Below are positions 7,432-17,713 of a stretch of 64,000 nucleotides of DNA, one piece after another. The notes under the pieces were generated by a model, which ran no database searches, was not told where the DNA came from, and saw only the letters and a list, made by a program, of their open reading frames with translations. The stretch spans positions 1 to 64,000 of the forward strand of contig CALXVT010000003.1 of NCBI GenBank assembly GCA_944392175.1, read 5' to 3'. Position 1 is the first letter of the stretch. Every line of letters starts with the position of its first letter. Both the position numbers and the translations under genes were made by a program. The stretch is from an uncultured Clostridia bacterium (GTDB lineage: Bacteria > Bacillota > Clostridia > TANB77 > CAG-508).

Positions 7432-10400
7432 CTATTTAATAATTATATATTCGTATTCTTCTCCAATAAATTCATCATTGTCATATAATTTAAATACTAA
7501 CTTATATGTACCTGTCATTAAATTGGAGTTAGTATTAAATTCAAAATTCATAACATCTTTAGGTGAATCTGAAAATAGATATTCGTTTTTATTTGTTGCT
7601 TCGTCTAAATTAATTGATACATAATCTGCTAAATCAACTAATTCATATTCCTTAGAATAAACAGTATCATATTTTCTCCTATATAAAGAAACAGTTATAT
7701 TTGGATTCTCTAGTCCAGATGAATATTCAACTGTTCCTGAAATTTTGTTTTCAGAATTTTCGTTTTGACCTGTATCTTTATTTATTATCTTATATTCATC
7801 ACCTGTAGTAACTTTTAAACCAAATCTTGAATTTATAATTGTTAAATGTACTTCCGTACTATCTGAAGAATTAAGTCCATAATATATACCATCTGATGAT
7901 CCGAAAGACTCAATTTTTATTGTATAATCACCTGTTGCAAGAGTAGTATTATTAGAAGTATTAATAATTATTTTTGATAATCCATTAGATACTTTATCAG
8001 CTATTTTTATTCTAGTTGTACCATCAATTCTTGGATAATAATTTACTCCATCTATAGTAAAATAAATTCCAAGCAAACTATCATTTTGGAGTACATTTCC
8101 ATTTATATCAGTAAAAGTTAACTTTATACCCATTTTTTGATTAAAATATTGTGTATCATAAATTATTTTAGAATCTGCTATATTTTGCGTAAAATCTGTA
8201 GTTACTTCTAGATTAATATCATTTCCTAAATAATTAACTTGATCTACTTTGGCAGAAACTCCTATAGTAGAATCTTTGTCATTATATACACTATATCTCA
8301 TAACATCTCTTTGAATTCCTAATACGCCAAGAATAGTTTGATTATCTTTGTTTCTAACTTCCATCAAAATATTATTATCAATAAGATCTGTATTTAGATT
8401 AGTATCTTTAAAGTTTATTTGGAAAATAAAGTTTTCATATACTAAATCTTGATCTTTATTATAATATATCTGTCCTCTTTCACTTTCAGGATATTTTCTG
8501 TCAGTACTACCCATATAAATAAAATCATAAATATTATATATGTATTTATTATTCGCAACATCATCTGCTGAAACTATGTAATAATAGTATTCATTTGTAA
8601 CCATATCAAGCATTGTAATATTTGTTCCTTCTGGTAACACATAAGGTGTTCCAGATGAAGTTGTTGAGACTAATACTCTTTCATAATTATTATAATCATC
8701 ATAATAATCTGTTTCTGCAAAATTTTCTATGTATAAAGAAAAATATGTTGAAAATGAACTTTTATTAGTAATTGATGTTTCAGTAGATGTAAATAATCCA
8801 AATTGATCACCAGGTGTAATTGCAGCTTCTAGATAATCATCTTGATATAATCTAGAATTAATAGATACAATAATATCTATATATTTTATCTCATAATTTA
8901 AATCATCAACCGGAACTAGTGCTTGAAGCCTTATTCTAACTTCTCCTAAATTTCTTTCTTGAGTTAAGTTTTGAGAATGATATAAACAGAAATTTAATGT
9001 TGGAGTAAATGTAGAATTATCTCCATCATATCTACTACTTCCAGTATAACTACCATTATTTTCAGTTAAAAATGTTGTTTCGCTAGGATTAAACCAACCA
9101 TTATTTCCTGTGCTCATAGTTAATCCATATGTATTATCTGCCGCCTCGTCAGTATCAGCAATTGATGGTATTTGACTTGGATCTACTAGATTTACTCCAT
9201 TTTGGAATCCTGCAGTAACACCTGTTATGTCGAACCTGATATTTGGTTCTGAGAAACCTATTAATGATAATTCATAAGTACCAAATGTTGCATATTTAGA
9301 AGCAATTAATGATACTTCAAAAACAGTTACATCTATTGCTTCTCCAACTGTCCAAATGTAGTAAACATCATCTTTTGGAGTAGTATCTACATAATTAACT
9401 TTTATTTTGCCATCATTGTTATAATTTGTATAAAAACCGTCAACTGTAATATCATGATCAGGTTTGTGTTGTGCTCTTACATATGAATTTGAAGAGAATA
9501 ATCCAGGATTTGTTATTTCATCACCATTATTGTAATTAGGTGCATATAGTCCAGTACTTGAACTTGGTGTTATTCTATTAGAATATATTCCAAAGAATGT
9601 CATTCCATTAACCACACCATATGCAGTAACTTGTTCATTTGTAGCTACATTTAGATTCCTTCCTTCTGCCATATATATTCTATTGTCAACATTTTTAACT
9701 GTATTTCCATTTTCATCAATTGATACAGTTGCTTTAACTTCTTGTCCATTTATATCAACTAAACTATCAAATTCCCTTAATAAGTTTGCACCATAATCTA
9801 AATAAAGTACAGAATTATTTTTTAATTTTACATTATCTACTCTACTTATTGTATAGTAAGTATCTGAATATTCATTTGTTCTATCTGTTGCACCATCAAG
9901 CGAAATCGCTGAATTGGAAATTGTACAAGTATTTGTTCTTTGAATTGAAACATTATATTTTGGATCATCTGGTGTACCATAATTTTTAATATCTATCATA
10001 CTTGTACCACTTGTACTTGAAGCATTTCCTGAACCAAAAATACTTCCATCTATATCAAAATTATCATAACCATTTCCATCTATATAAATTTCTATTCCTT
10101 TAGTAACACTTATGAATGAGTAATCAAATATTTCAGAACCAGATTCATTTGCTTCTCCACCGCCAAAAACTGTTCCTCCAATATGAATATCACCCATTTC
10201 TAAGTTTTGATTATTTACTGCATCAAATCCAATACTTGTTTTAGTTGTACCATAAACAACTGATGTGTTGGCGCCACCATATACATTACCGCCAATTTCT
10301 CCTGAAACAATATTAACAGTACTTGAAGAAGTATCTACTCCCTCTTCCCCTGTTGCGGCTTTATTTCCACCACCAAAAGCATTTTTAGCAATTTTAGTAT

Positions 10401-13400
10401 TAGCTCCGTCAATAATTAAAACTGTATTCCCTTTTACAATAGCTGCAGAACCATTTCCACCTGCATATACACTATTTTCTAAGTTTGAATTTTTAATATG
10501 AACATTAGCATTTTCTTGTACTATACCTTCATTTCCGCCACCATATACATTATTTGTAACTTGAGCATTCTCTACTAATACATCTGTGGAGGTTTCAATT
10601 TGTGCAAGGTTTCCACCGCCATAAACACTTCCAGTTACTTTTCCATTAATTATAACTTTTGTCTCCTCTGTAATGGCTTCATTTCCACCACCATATACAT
10701 CTCCTGCTGTTCCATTTGTATTTACTGTAACATTAGAAGTTATTGTGCTTCCACCCATATTGTTTCCACCATATACGGTGTCAGTTATACCTCCATTAAT
10801 ATTTACGTTAGTGGTTGGAACTGTTCCATTAGTATTAGAACCTCCAAATACTGTTCCAATACTTCCTCCATTCATATTAATTATTGACGTAACAACATTT
10901 GCAGAATATCCACCACCAAAAACATTCGGAATTTTATCTGAATTATTATTTACAACTATATTACTATTTTGAGTATCTGCTTGATTTCCTCCTCCATATA
11001 TCGCAGAAGTAATCTTACCAGAATTTATTGTAATATCTGATGTAGTAGTTACACCACCAGCATTATTTCCTCCATAAATTGTTCCAAAAGTTCCTGAATC
11101 TATTATAATTTCGCTATTTGGAACATCTCCAGATTGGTTAGAACCACCATATACATTTTCTGCTTGTCCACCTTGTCCATATATATGTGGCTCAGTAACA
11201 CCCGCTTGGTTACCACCACCATATACATTTGGAACATTATTTCCTGATTTTATTAAATATATTTCTGCTTTTTGAGTATCAACTTCATTACCACCACCAT
11301 ATACGGAGTCTGTAACAGAACCTCCATTTATAGTAACATTTGCATCTGTAGTGTTTCCTCCTACATTGTTTCCACCATATATTATTCCTACAATTCCACC
11401 TGTAGCATTTATATTACTTGTATTAATATTTCCTGTTTGGTTTGAACCACCATAAAGAGTTGTAGTATTTCCTCCTGTTACCAAAACATTTGTAGTCTCT
11501 ACATCAGCTGAATTTCCTCCAGCAAAAACATCAGTATTTGTACCACCATTTATATTAACTGTTGAATTTGTAACTTTTGCTTGGTTACCACCACCGTATA
11601 CAGTGTTTTGAGTTCCTCCAATAATGTTTACTGTAGAGTTTCCTTGGATTTCTCCAATATTTCCACCACCATAAATTGCTGCTGTATGTGTACCATCTAA
11701 TATATTTATGTTTGTATTTCCTTCTGTTTTAGCTATATTTCCTCCGCCATATACTTCTGTTCCTAAATTAGCTGAAATATTAATATTAGATGTCCCTATT
11801 AATTTGGCCATTTCTGCATATCCTGAAACACCTGCACCTGCACCAAATACTTTTCCGTTTATTACTGGTGTTCCTGAAATATCTATATTAGAATTTCCTT
11901 CCATTTGTGCTATTTCTTGTTTATTTCTATAGTTGTAACCACAACCTGCTGCATATATCTCTCCATTTATGGTTGGATTTCCAGATATAGTTATATTACT
12001 ATCACCATATAAAGAACCACCATCTACTGCAGTAACATTAGCGTTTAAATATTCTGTATATCCATAGCCACCACCATAAATATTACCACCAACAGTTCCT
12101 CCTGTTAAGTTTATATTTACAGCTGTATCAAATTCTTCTCCGTAAGATTTATATGGATCTGAAGAATTCTCGCTATATCCTGTAACACCACCTGCTCCTG
12201 CACCATAAATATTGCTTATAATTTCTCCACCAGAAATATTAATATCTATTGTTCCATAATAATAAGAATCACATGTATTATCTGTAGCATTAGGTCTACC
12301 TACAACATCCATATTTCTACCTAAGCATCCGCCATAAAGTTCATCAACACTTCCACCTGTTACATTTATTTTTGCTGTACCTAAAAATGTATTATTAGGA
12401 TAATTCCAAGGATTTCCCCAGCTTCCTGATGGAATAGTTGCAGAATCTCCTATACTTCCTCCTATTAAACGACCAACTGAACCATTTTTTATATTTTGAA
12501 CAACATTTGAATAATTATTTCCAGCTGCTGAACCACCTGTAAGTAAATTTACATCATAATCATAATTATCAGCTGTTGTACTATTTTGAATATCTATTGT
12601 AATTGTAATATTAAATGAATCCTCTTTAGAAGATCCCATAAAATCGTGTGAAATTGGTTGCCCTTGACCAGAAGATGTTCCTGGGCTTCCTCCACCAACA
12701 ATTCTTCCATAAGTTCCACTTTTAATTATTACTTCAGCATTTTTTCTAGGCAAAGTACTATAATTATATTGGTTCCATCCACAAAATATATGAAATGCCG
12801 GTGCATTTCCTCCAAGTAAACCTTGGTTTGTATTTGAAGTTGCATAATTTTGCATTGTAATACCTTCACCCATAGTTAAGCTATGTCCTTGTAAATAGAA
12901 ATACATTTGGTCTCTTCCACCGTAAAAAGTTAAGTTTTGGAAAGTTGTATCTTCTGTAATATATCTATAATTATATGTACCACTATAAAAATATAATATT
13001 CCATTATAATCTACATTACTATATTTTCCAGTAAGAGTTGCTTTTTTAGCATAAGTATTAGCATTATTTGAGCCTTCTTTATAGTTATAGATACTATTAC
13101 TATCATATGTTCCCATAATAACTATTATATTAGAACTTCTAGTACCATCATTATCTAATTTACTATATGCCGTACTTAAATTTTGTACTGGGGTATCTGG
13201 AGAAAAACCATCATTTCTATCATTACCATTAGCATGATTACAATAAACTACAGTTCTATCTCCATATAAATATTTTCCTTCAACTGTAAGAGCGGAAAAC
13301 TCATTATTTGTTGCAATTAGCTTATACTCTGTTCCATATTCAAGATTATCTAAAGTTAAACTCGTTTCTCCTTCAATTAAATTTTCGTGTTCTCCTGTTA

Positions 13401-15765
13401 TATCTAAACTATACCATTGATATGTATAATCATCTAAATCTATATAAGGAAGGGCATCACCTGCAAAGTTAGCAGTAACTGTCTTTGCAGAATTGTTTCC
13501 TGTAAATTCAATATATAGTGAATATTTTTCAATCACTACATTACTAACAGAATAATATTTTCCATCTGATACAACAACAGTATAAATAATGTCATTATAT
13601 AAATCTTGTTCATGTGTTACCTGTGTTTTATCTTGTAATTCATCTACAACATTTCCTTCAAAATACCATGTATATGAATAAGGTCCTGATGAATAATTGT
13701 TTTCCACACTCACACTATATACTGGCTTATTAGAATCGTCTATCAAAATGTCAAATCTTGGATTTAATTTAAATGTACCATCTTCATAAATCCATTCCAT
13801 ATTATCATTTGCACTAGCATTTGAATTAAATGAATTTAATCTAGATGATTCATTATTTGTATATCTACCTTTATTTAAACCTTGAACATATTCAATGTCT
13901 TCTGCTCTCCAACCAGAAGCGTTATATGAATCAGATGTGCCATTAGTTTCTGAATTTGTATATCTTGTACCATTTGCATAAAAATTCGTATAATAACTGT
14001 CTGACATTGTTAAATTACCTGAATCATTTCCATTCCAAATTGTAGAATAATTATCACTATTATTAATGTTTGTGTTATTAATAAGTCCTGCAAAAATTGG
14101 TCCAATAAATCCATTTGAATCAATACTTCCATTATATAAACAATTTGTTGGCCATACCGCTTGTGACCTTATTGTACCAATAATACCAGCTGTATGATAT
14201 TGTCCATCACCTGTTGTAGTATAACCTCCCCAAGACCAAGAAGTATATGCCATCGCACTTACACTAATATTACCATTTACATAACAATTAGATATTTCAT
14301 ATCTTTTATTATTTCCAGGATCAGTATTGCTACTAGCAGTATTTGTAGCATATCCTGCAATTCCACCAATTGCTAATTGAGTATAGTTTGTTCTTAGTGT
14401 AAGATTACTACCACCAGAAATCGCAAGATCTGTTACAATACAATTTTGAATTGTAGAATTATTATACATTGTTCCAACAATTCCACCTATATGCCAACCT
14501 TTTGCAGTATTATCACTTGCAGTAGTACCATTTGAATTAATTGTAATATTAACTGCTCTTAATTCTATGTTTTTTATAGTAATTCTATTATTTCCAGCTC
14601 CAATTGTTCCAAATAATCCAAAGTTTTCAATTGTATTAGTAGGCATAGATGCTATATCAATTTTTAAATTTGATATATAATGACCTGCACCATCAAAAAC
14701 ACCTTTAAAAGAGTTATTTGTATTTCCTATAGGAGTCCAATTTTTATTATTTAAATTTATGTTTGTAGCTAATTGGAAATATGAATTCTCGTATGTATTC
14801 CCATTATTTACCTGACTTGATAAAAAACTTAGTTCACTAGCACTTGTTATTAAATAAGGCTCTTGCTCTGTTCCATTTCCAAATTTAAATTCTGTTGCTA
14901 TCGTACCATCCCATACATCTTCATAAGTTCCATCTTCTGTAATTGCTCTAGTTAAAGCAAGAGTATTAATCTTAACATCAATTTCTTGCATAATTATAAA
15001 TGTACCTAAATTCTTACTCTCTAAAGATATTTCTTTGCCTTCTATTGAAAAATCATCAATTTCTGATAACTTATCATTTTCATTTATATATAATAATTTG
15101 TATTTACTCTCATCAGTAATCTCTTCCGTGCCTTCAAAATTTATTTTAAGTTTTTCTTCAGAAGAAAATTCTTTTTCATCTTTAATAATCTCAAGCTTTA
15201 ATGCAAATTTCCAGTCCATTACTGAATTAATATATTTATCTATTTCATCATTTGTTTTACTTAAATCTTCTGAATTTTGAGAAATAGCTTTTAATTCAGC
15301 ATTTAATGGTAAATATCCTTCTACTATGATGTTATATCCATCTTTTTCGACTGATATTATTTGATTATATAAATCATCTTTAATATCATAATCAATTTCA
15401 AAATTAATTTTTTTCTCTTCTATTTCTTTATCAGTTAAATAAATTGTGTCTCCTGGAAATTTTTCAACAACATTTTCTTCTTCTGTTTCATTATCTTCAT
15501 TAATTAATTTTGAAGTAATATAAAACTTACTAATTTTCTTATTATTAGCTTCATCTGGTAAAACAATACTATAGCCACTTTCATCTTCGTCAGTGGCTTC
15601 TATAGTTTCTGTTATTTCATTTACTATATTTTTTGAATCTGAAAAGGTTGCACTAATAGAGATTACTTTTTCAGCTCGAGAATTTTGAAATGCAATTAAT
15701 TCAAATATAATTAAAATTAATAGTAATATTAATAAAAGTATTTTTCCTTTTCTTATTTTTTTCAT
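7432..15765 (-). CDS. Giant surface protein with about 25 YGGGN repeats
   Basis: 2777 residues, ATG at 15765 after GGAGAG. An N-terminal hydrophobic segment (about 8-26) ending NSRAEKV is a signal or anchor. About residues 30-275 form an acidic region. About 277-650 read as a beta-helix/GLUG-like domain (QEPYLITSASELSFLSSQV, then FKGVFDGAGHYISNLKI). Ig-like strands and a DUF1565-like segment (VYCNHANGNDRNDGFSPDTP) come next. About 1025-1920 is a repeat array with a core of (N/S/T)VYGGGN(Q/E/A) every roughly 20-25 residues, likely a parallel beta-helix solenoid. The last 850 residues are unrecognised beta-rich domains. There is no LPXTG motif or C-terminal anchor. The gene sits 19 bases after the 512-residue gene and directly before a SipW gene. 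An adhesin or fibre role is inferred. Confidence 0.85.
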   Translation of the reverse strand: MKKIRKGKILLLILLLILIIFELIAFQNSRAEKVISISATFSDSKNIVNEITETIEATDEDESGYSIVLPDEANNKKISKFYITSKLINEDNETEEENVVEKFPGDTIYLTDKEIEEKKINFEIDYDIKDDLYNQIISVEKDGYNIIVEGYLPLNAELKAISQNSEDLSKTNDEIDKYINSVMDWKFALKLEIIKDEKEFSSEEKLKINFEGTEEITDESKYKLLYINENDKLSEIDDFSIEGKEISLESKNLGTFIIMQEIDVKINTLALTRAITEDGTYEDVWDGTIATEFKFGNGTEQEPYLITSASELSFLSSQVNNGNTYENSYFQLATNINLNNKNWTPIGNTNNSFKGVFDGAGHYISNLKIDIASMPTNTIENFGLFGTIGAGNNRITIKNIELRAVNITINSNGTTASDNTAKGWHIGGIVGTMYNNSTIQNCIVTDLAISGGSNLTLRTNYTQLAIGGIAGYATNTASSNTDPGNNKRYEISNCYVNGNISVSAMAYTSWSWGGYTTTGDGQYHTAGIIGTIRSQAVWPTNCLYNGSIDSNGFIGPIFAGLINNTNINNSDNYSTIWNGNDSGNLTMSDSYYTNFYANGTRYTNSETNGTSDSYNASGWRAEDIEYVQGLNKGRYTNNESSRLNSFNSNASANDNMEWIYEDGTFKLNPRFDILIDDSNKPVYSVSVENNYSSGPYSYTWYFEGNVVDELQDKTQVTHEQDLYNDIIYTVVVSDGKYYSVSNVVIEKYSLYIEFTGNNSAKTVTANFAGDALPYIDLDDYTYQWYSLDITGEHENLIEGETSLTLDNLEYGTEYKLIATNNEFSALTVEGKYLYGDRTVVYCNHANGNDRNDGFSPDTPVQNLSTAYSKLDNDGTRSSNIIVIMGTYDSNSIYNYKEGSNNANTYAKKATLTGKYSNVDYNGILYFYSGTYNYRYITEDTTFQNLTFYGGRDQMYFYLQGHSLTMGEGITMQNYATSNTNQGLLGGNAPAFHIFCGWNQYNYSTLPRKNAEVIIKSGTYGRIVGGGSPGTSSGQGQPISHDFMGSSKEDSFNITITIDIQNSTTADNYDYDVNLLTGGSAAGNNYSNVVQNIKNGSVGRLIGGSIGDSATIPSGSWGNPWNYPNNTFLGTAKINVTGGSVDELYGGCLGRNMDVVGRPNATDNTCDSYYYGTIDINISGGEIISNIYGAGAGGVTGYSENSSDPYKSYGEEFDTAVNINLTGGTVGGNIYGGGYGYTEYLNANVTAVDGGSLYGDSNITISGNPTINGEIYAAGCGYNYRNKQEIAQMEGNSNIDISGTPVINGKVFGAGAGVSGYAEMAKLIGTSNINISANLGTEVYGGGNIAKTEGNTNINILDGTHTAAIYGGGNIGEIQGNSTVNIIGGTQNTVYGGGNQAKVTNSTVNINGGTNTDVFAGGNSADVETTNVLVTGGNTTTLYGGSNQTGNINTSNINATGGIVGIIYGGNNVGGNTTDANVTINGGSVTDSVYGGGNEVDTQKAEIYLIKSGNNVPNVYGGGNQAGVTEPHIYGQGGQAENVYGGSNQSGDVPNSEIIIDSGTFGTIYGGNNAGGVTTTSDITINSGKITSAIYGGGNQADTQNSNIVVNNNSDKIPNVFGGGYSANVVTSIINMNGGSIGTVFGGSNTNGTVPTTNVNINGGITDTVYGGNNMGGSTITSNVTVNTNGTAGDVYGGGNEAITEETKVIINGKVTGSVYGGGNLAQIETSTDVLVENAQVTNNVYGGGNEGIVQENANVHIKNSNLENSVYAGGNGSAAIVKGNTVLIIDGANTKIAKNAFGGGNKAATGEEGVDTSSSTVNIVSGEIGGNVYGGANTSVVYGTTKTSIGFDAVNNQNLEMGDIHIGGTVFGGGEANESGSEIFDYSFISVTKGIEIYIDGNGYDNFDIDGSIFGSGNASSTSGTSMIDIKNYGTPDDPKYNVSIQRTNTCTISNSAISLDGATDRTNEYSDTYYTISRVDNVKLKNNSVLYLDYGANLLREFDSLVDINGQEVKATVSIDENGNTVKNVDNRIYMAEGRNLNVATNEQVTAYGVVNGMTFFGIYSNRITPSSSTGLYAPNYNNGDEITNPGLFSSNSYVRAQHKPDHDITVDGFYTNYNNDGKIKVNYVDTTPKDDVYYIWTVGEAIDVTVFEVSLIASKYATFGTYELSLIGFSEPNIRFDITGVTAGFQNGVNLVDPSQIPSIADTDEAADNTYGLTMSTGNNGWFNPSETTFLTENNGSYTGSSRYDGDNSTFTPTLNFCLYHSQNLTQERNLGEVRIRLQALVPVDDLNYEIKYIDIIVSINSRLYQDDYLEAAITPGDQFGLFTSTETSITNKSSFSTYFSLYIENFAETDYYDDYNNYERVLVSTTSSGTPYVLPEGTNITMLDMVTNEYYYYIVSADDVANNKYIYNIYDFIYMGSTDRKYPESERGQIYYNKDQDLVYENFIFQINFKDTNLNTDLIDNNILMEVRNKDNQTILGVLGIQRDVMRYSVYNDKDSTIGVSAKVDQVNYLGNDINLEVTTDFTQNIADSKIIYDTQYFNQKMGIKLTFTDINGNVLQNDSLLGIYFTIDGVNYYPRIDGTTRIKIADKVSNGLSKIIINTSNNTTLATGDYTIKIESFGSSDGIYYGLNSSDSTEVHLTIINSRFGLKVTTGDEYKIINKDTGQNENSENKISGTVEYSSGLENPNITVSLYRRKYDTVYSKEYELVDLADYVSINLDEATNKNEYLFSDSPKDVMNFEFNTNSNLMTGTYKLVFKLYDNDEFIGEEYEYIIIK
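9990..12720. repeat. YGGGN-coding repeat array
   Basis: About 25 copies of a degenerate 60-75 bp unit; on the plus strand the visible core is CCACCACCATATAC or a close variant. Variants encode YGGGN, YGGSN, YGGNN, FGGGY, YAGGN and FGSGN. Such arrays are prone to copy-number change in frame. Confidence 0.85.
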
Positions 15766-15784
15766 CTAATAATTCTCTCCAATA

Positions 15785-17323
15785 TTAATTTATATTTTCG
15801 TATAAACTCATTATTTCATTAATTTGATTAATGTTCATATTGGCTTTTTCTATATTTATATCTAATTTTAGCTTTCCTAAAGTTTGATATAAATTATCTA
15901 TGTTATCTTCTTGAACATCATCTTTTGCTATATTAAATTTTAATAAAGAATATCTATCTTTTATTATTAATGATATATCTTTTTCTTCTTGCATTAGTAT
16001 ATTATTAATTATTTGAATATTCGTAGATTTTACAAAATTATTAAAATCAATAATAAGCTCATCTATTTCCGTTGGCGTTATCGTTGGAATATATATTATA
16101 GATATGTCCCTTACATAAGATTTAAAAGAATTCGCAAATTTAAATACATCATATATAGTTGCATTATCATTTAAATCTGTATAAATCTTATTATATACTT
16201 TTGCTTTATCTAATTCTTTATATAAATTTTGAATATTTTTAATTAGCTCCGCATATTGAACATTTGTATCTTCATCCTTCTTTTTGAACAAGAAAAATTT
16301 TTTAGTTTTAACATCATTAAATTTGTCCAATTTCTTTTCTTCAATTTGGATCTTTTTTAAAGTATCTTCATATATTTTTTTATATTGTTCTCTTGCTAAA
16401 TAATGTTTCTTTATATCATCAAAAATAAATTTAAATCTCAAATAATTTTTAAATTCAAAAATATTATTATAAAATTTCAGAATATTATCTTTAATTTCTT
16501 TATCTTCTTCTAAGAATTTTATATCTATAATTTTAGCATATTCTTTTTGGATTCTATTAGGCATAAAATCATTAATATTTACTTCTTTATTTAAAAATTT
16601 ATTAATAATTGTATGTTTATCAGTATCAATTGTATTTTCAAGAATTGATTTTAAATCTAGATACTTATTAAATATTTCATCAGATGTAAGTTCAAATTTT
16701 TTAAGTAATTCATCTTTTGCCTTTTCAAAATATTTAGACAATCTAGCTTCGTTTTGTAAATAAATATATCTAATGTTTAATTCCAAATGAACAATTATTT
16801 CTGGACACTTCCAATAAATATCCTCAAATGCCTTTTTTATTTTTTTAGAATTCAAATTATCTTTTTCGTCAAAAAAAACTTGCATATATTCTTTAGTATA
16901 CTTACTATAATTAAAATCTGATGGTTTTAAATTAATTCCTACTGATTTAAAAGAATTTATACATTGTAATATTTCTTTATTAACATTTTCCAAATTGTCT
17001 TTATAATATCTTTTAAGCCTCCATATGTTTTCATCTAAATTCATTTTTTCATATGGAGTTTTAAAAGAATTTAAAATATGTAAATTATCTTCCATTTGGT
17101 CTAATGATGTTTTTAATTCTAAAATTTCTTTATTTTCTTTTAAATCACTCATTTTTTTCGAATATCTATTTTTAATTTCATTATAGATTTCTTCTTTAAT
17201 TTTAAAATATTCTTCTTTTAAATCTTCTAATGATTTTTTGAATTTTTCTTTATTTTTCTTATTGTTTTTTGGCATATTATCCAAAATTTCTTTACTTACT
17301 GATATTTTATCTAAAAACTCCAT
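15785..17323 (-). CDS. 512-residue coiled-coil cytoplasmic protein, unrecognised
   Basis: ATG at 17323 with AGGAG overlapping the stop of the preceding small gene. The protein is Lys/Glu-rich and almost all helical, with coiled-coil-prone stretches at about residues 20-80 and 310-380. It has no signal peptide or membrane segment. I do not recognise a family. It is co-transcribed with the giant surface protein and its SipW peptidase, so a cytoplasmic assembly, export or chaperone role is possible but unsupported by motifs. The 328-residue protein at 24261 holds a similar position in the second surface operon, though I cannot show homology. Confidence 0.75.
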   Translation of the reverse strand: MEFLDKISVSKEILDNMPKNNKKNKEKFKKSLEDLKEEYFKIKEEIYNEIKNRYSKKMSDLKENKEILELKTSLDQMEDNLHILNSFKTPYEKMNLDENIWRLKRYYKDNLENVNKEILQCINSFKSVGINLKPSDFNYSKYTKEYMQVFFDEKDNLNSKKIKKAFEDIYWKCPEIIVHLELNIRYIYLQNEARLSKYFEKAKDELLKKFELTSDEIFNKYLDLKSILENTIDTDKHTIINKFLNKEVNINDFMPNRIQKEYAKIIDIKFLEEDKEIKDNILKFYNNIFEFKNYLRFKFIFDDIKKHYLAREQYKKIYEDTLKKIQIEEKKLDKFNDVKTKKFFLFKKKDEDTNVQYAELIKNIQNLYKELDKAKVYNKIYTDLNDNATIYDVFKFANSFKSYVRDISIIYIPTITPTEIDELIIDFNNFVKSTNIQIINNILMQEEKDISLIIKDRYSLLKFNIAKDDVQEDNIDNLYQTLGKLKLDINIEKANMNINQINEIMSLYENIN

Positions 17324-17331
17324 AACAACTC

Positions 17332-17439
17332 CTAATTCTCTAAATTATTTTCTTCAATTTCCAAATATTTTAAAAAATCATTTACCTGTTTATAGGCATC
17401 TAATAATTCTTCTGTTGAAATATCTTTAAATTCTTTCAT
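17332..17439 (-). CDS. 35-residue acidic peptide heading the giant-protein operon
   Basis: A short frame with ATG at 17439 after AGAAAGGA and a stop at 17332, eight bases before the next start. The product is MKEFKDISTEELLDAYKQ followed by an acidic helical tail ending IEENNLEN: one amphipathic helix with no membrane segment. A TGA-TATAAT box lies just upstream at 17473-17478. The downstream AGGAG overlaps its stop codon, which suggests translational coupling to the 512-residue gene. It is either a real small protein or a leader peptide. Confidence 0.6.
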   Translation of the reverse strand: MKEFKDISTEELLDAYKQVNDFLKYLEIEENNLEN

Positions 17440-17472
17440 AACAGTTCCTTTCTTGTATTATTTTCTTAGTGT

Positions 17473-17478
17473 ATTATA
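17473..17478 (-). promoter_or_regulatory. -10 box of the 17439-6836 operon
   Basis: TATAAT with an extended-10 TGA on the minus strand; the -35 position is poor. The rest of 17440-17660 is AT-rich and I see nothing else there. Confidence 0.45.
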
Positions 17479-17660
17479 TCAATAACAACAAAATATATCC
17501 ATATTTTTTTGATATTTTATTCTTATTTTTTGTAGAAATTTTTAAGTATACAGTTAAATTATGACATTTAGTTTCGGAATAAAAGCTTATATTTATAATA
17601 ATGCAAAACTTATCTAAAACTTACTTTACTTCGTACAGCCAAGAAATTCTCGCCTAATAC

Positions 17661-17694
17661 AAAAAAGCATTAGCTAAACTGCTAATGCTTTTTT
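17661..17694 (-). terminator. Terminator of the 17714 gene
   Basis: 14-bp perfect stem (17661-17674 with 17681-17694) with A6/T6 flanks, 20 bases past the stop of the TasA-like gene. Confidence 0.85.
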
Positions 17695-17713
17695 AATATA
17701 TATTAAATTAATA

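Noticed and set aside
10265..10972. Long plus-strand open frames opposite the YGGGN repeats
   Set aside because: They are low-complexity mirror frames of the repeat array and have no SD or promoter.
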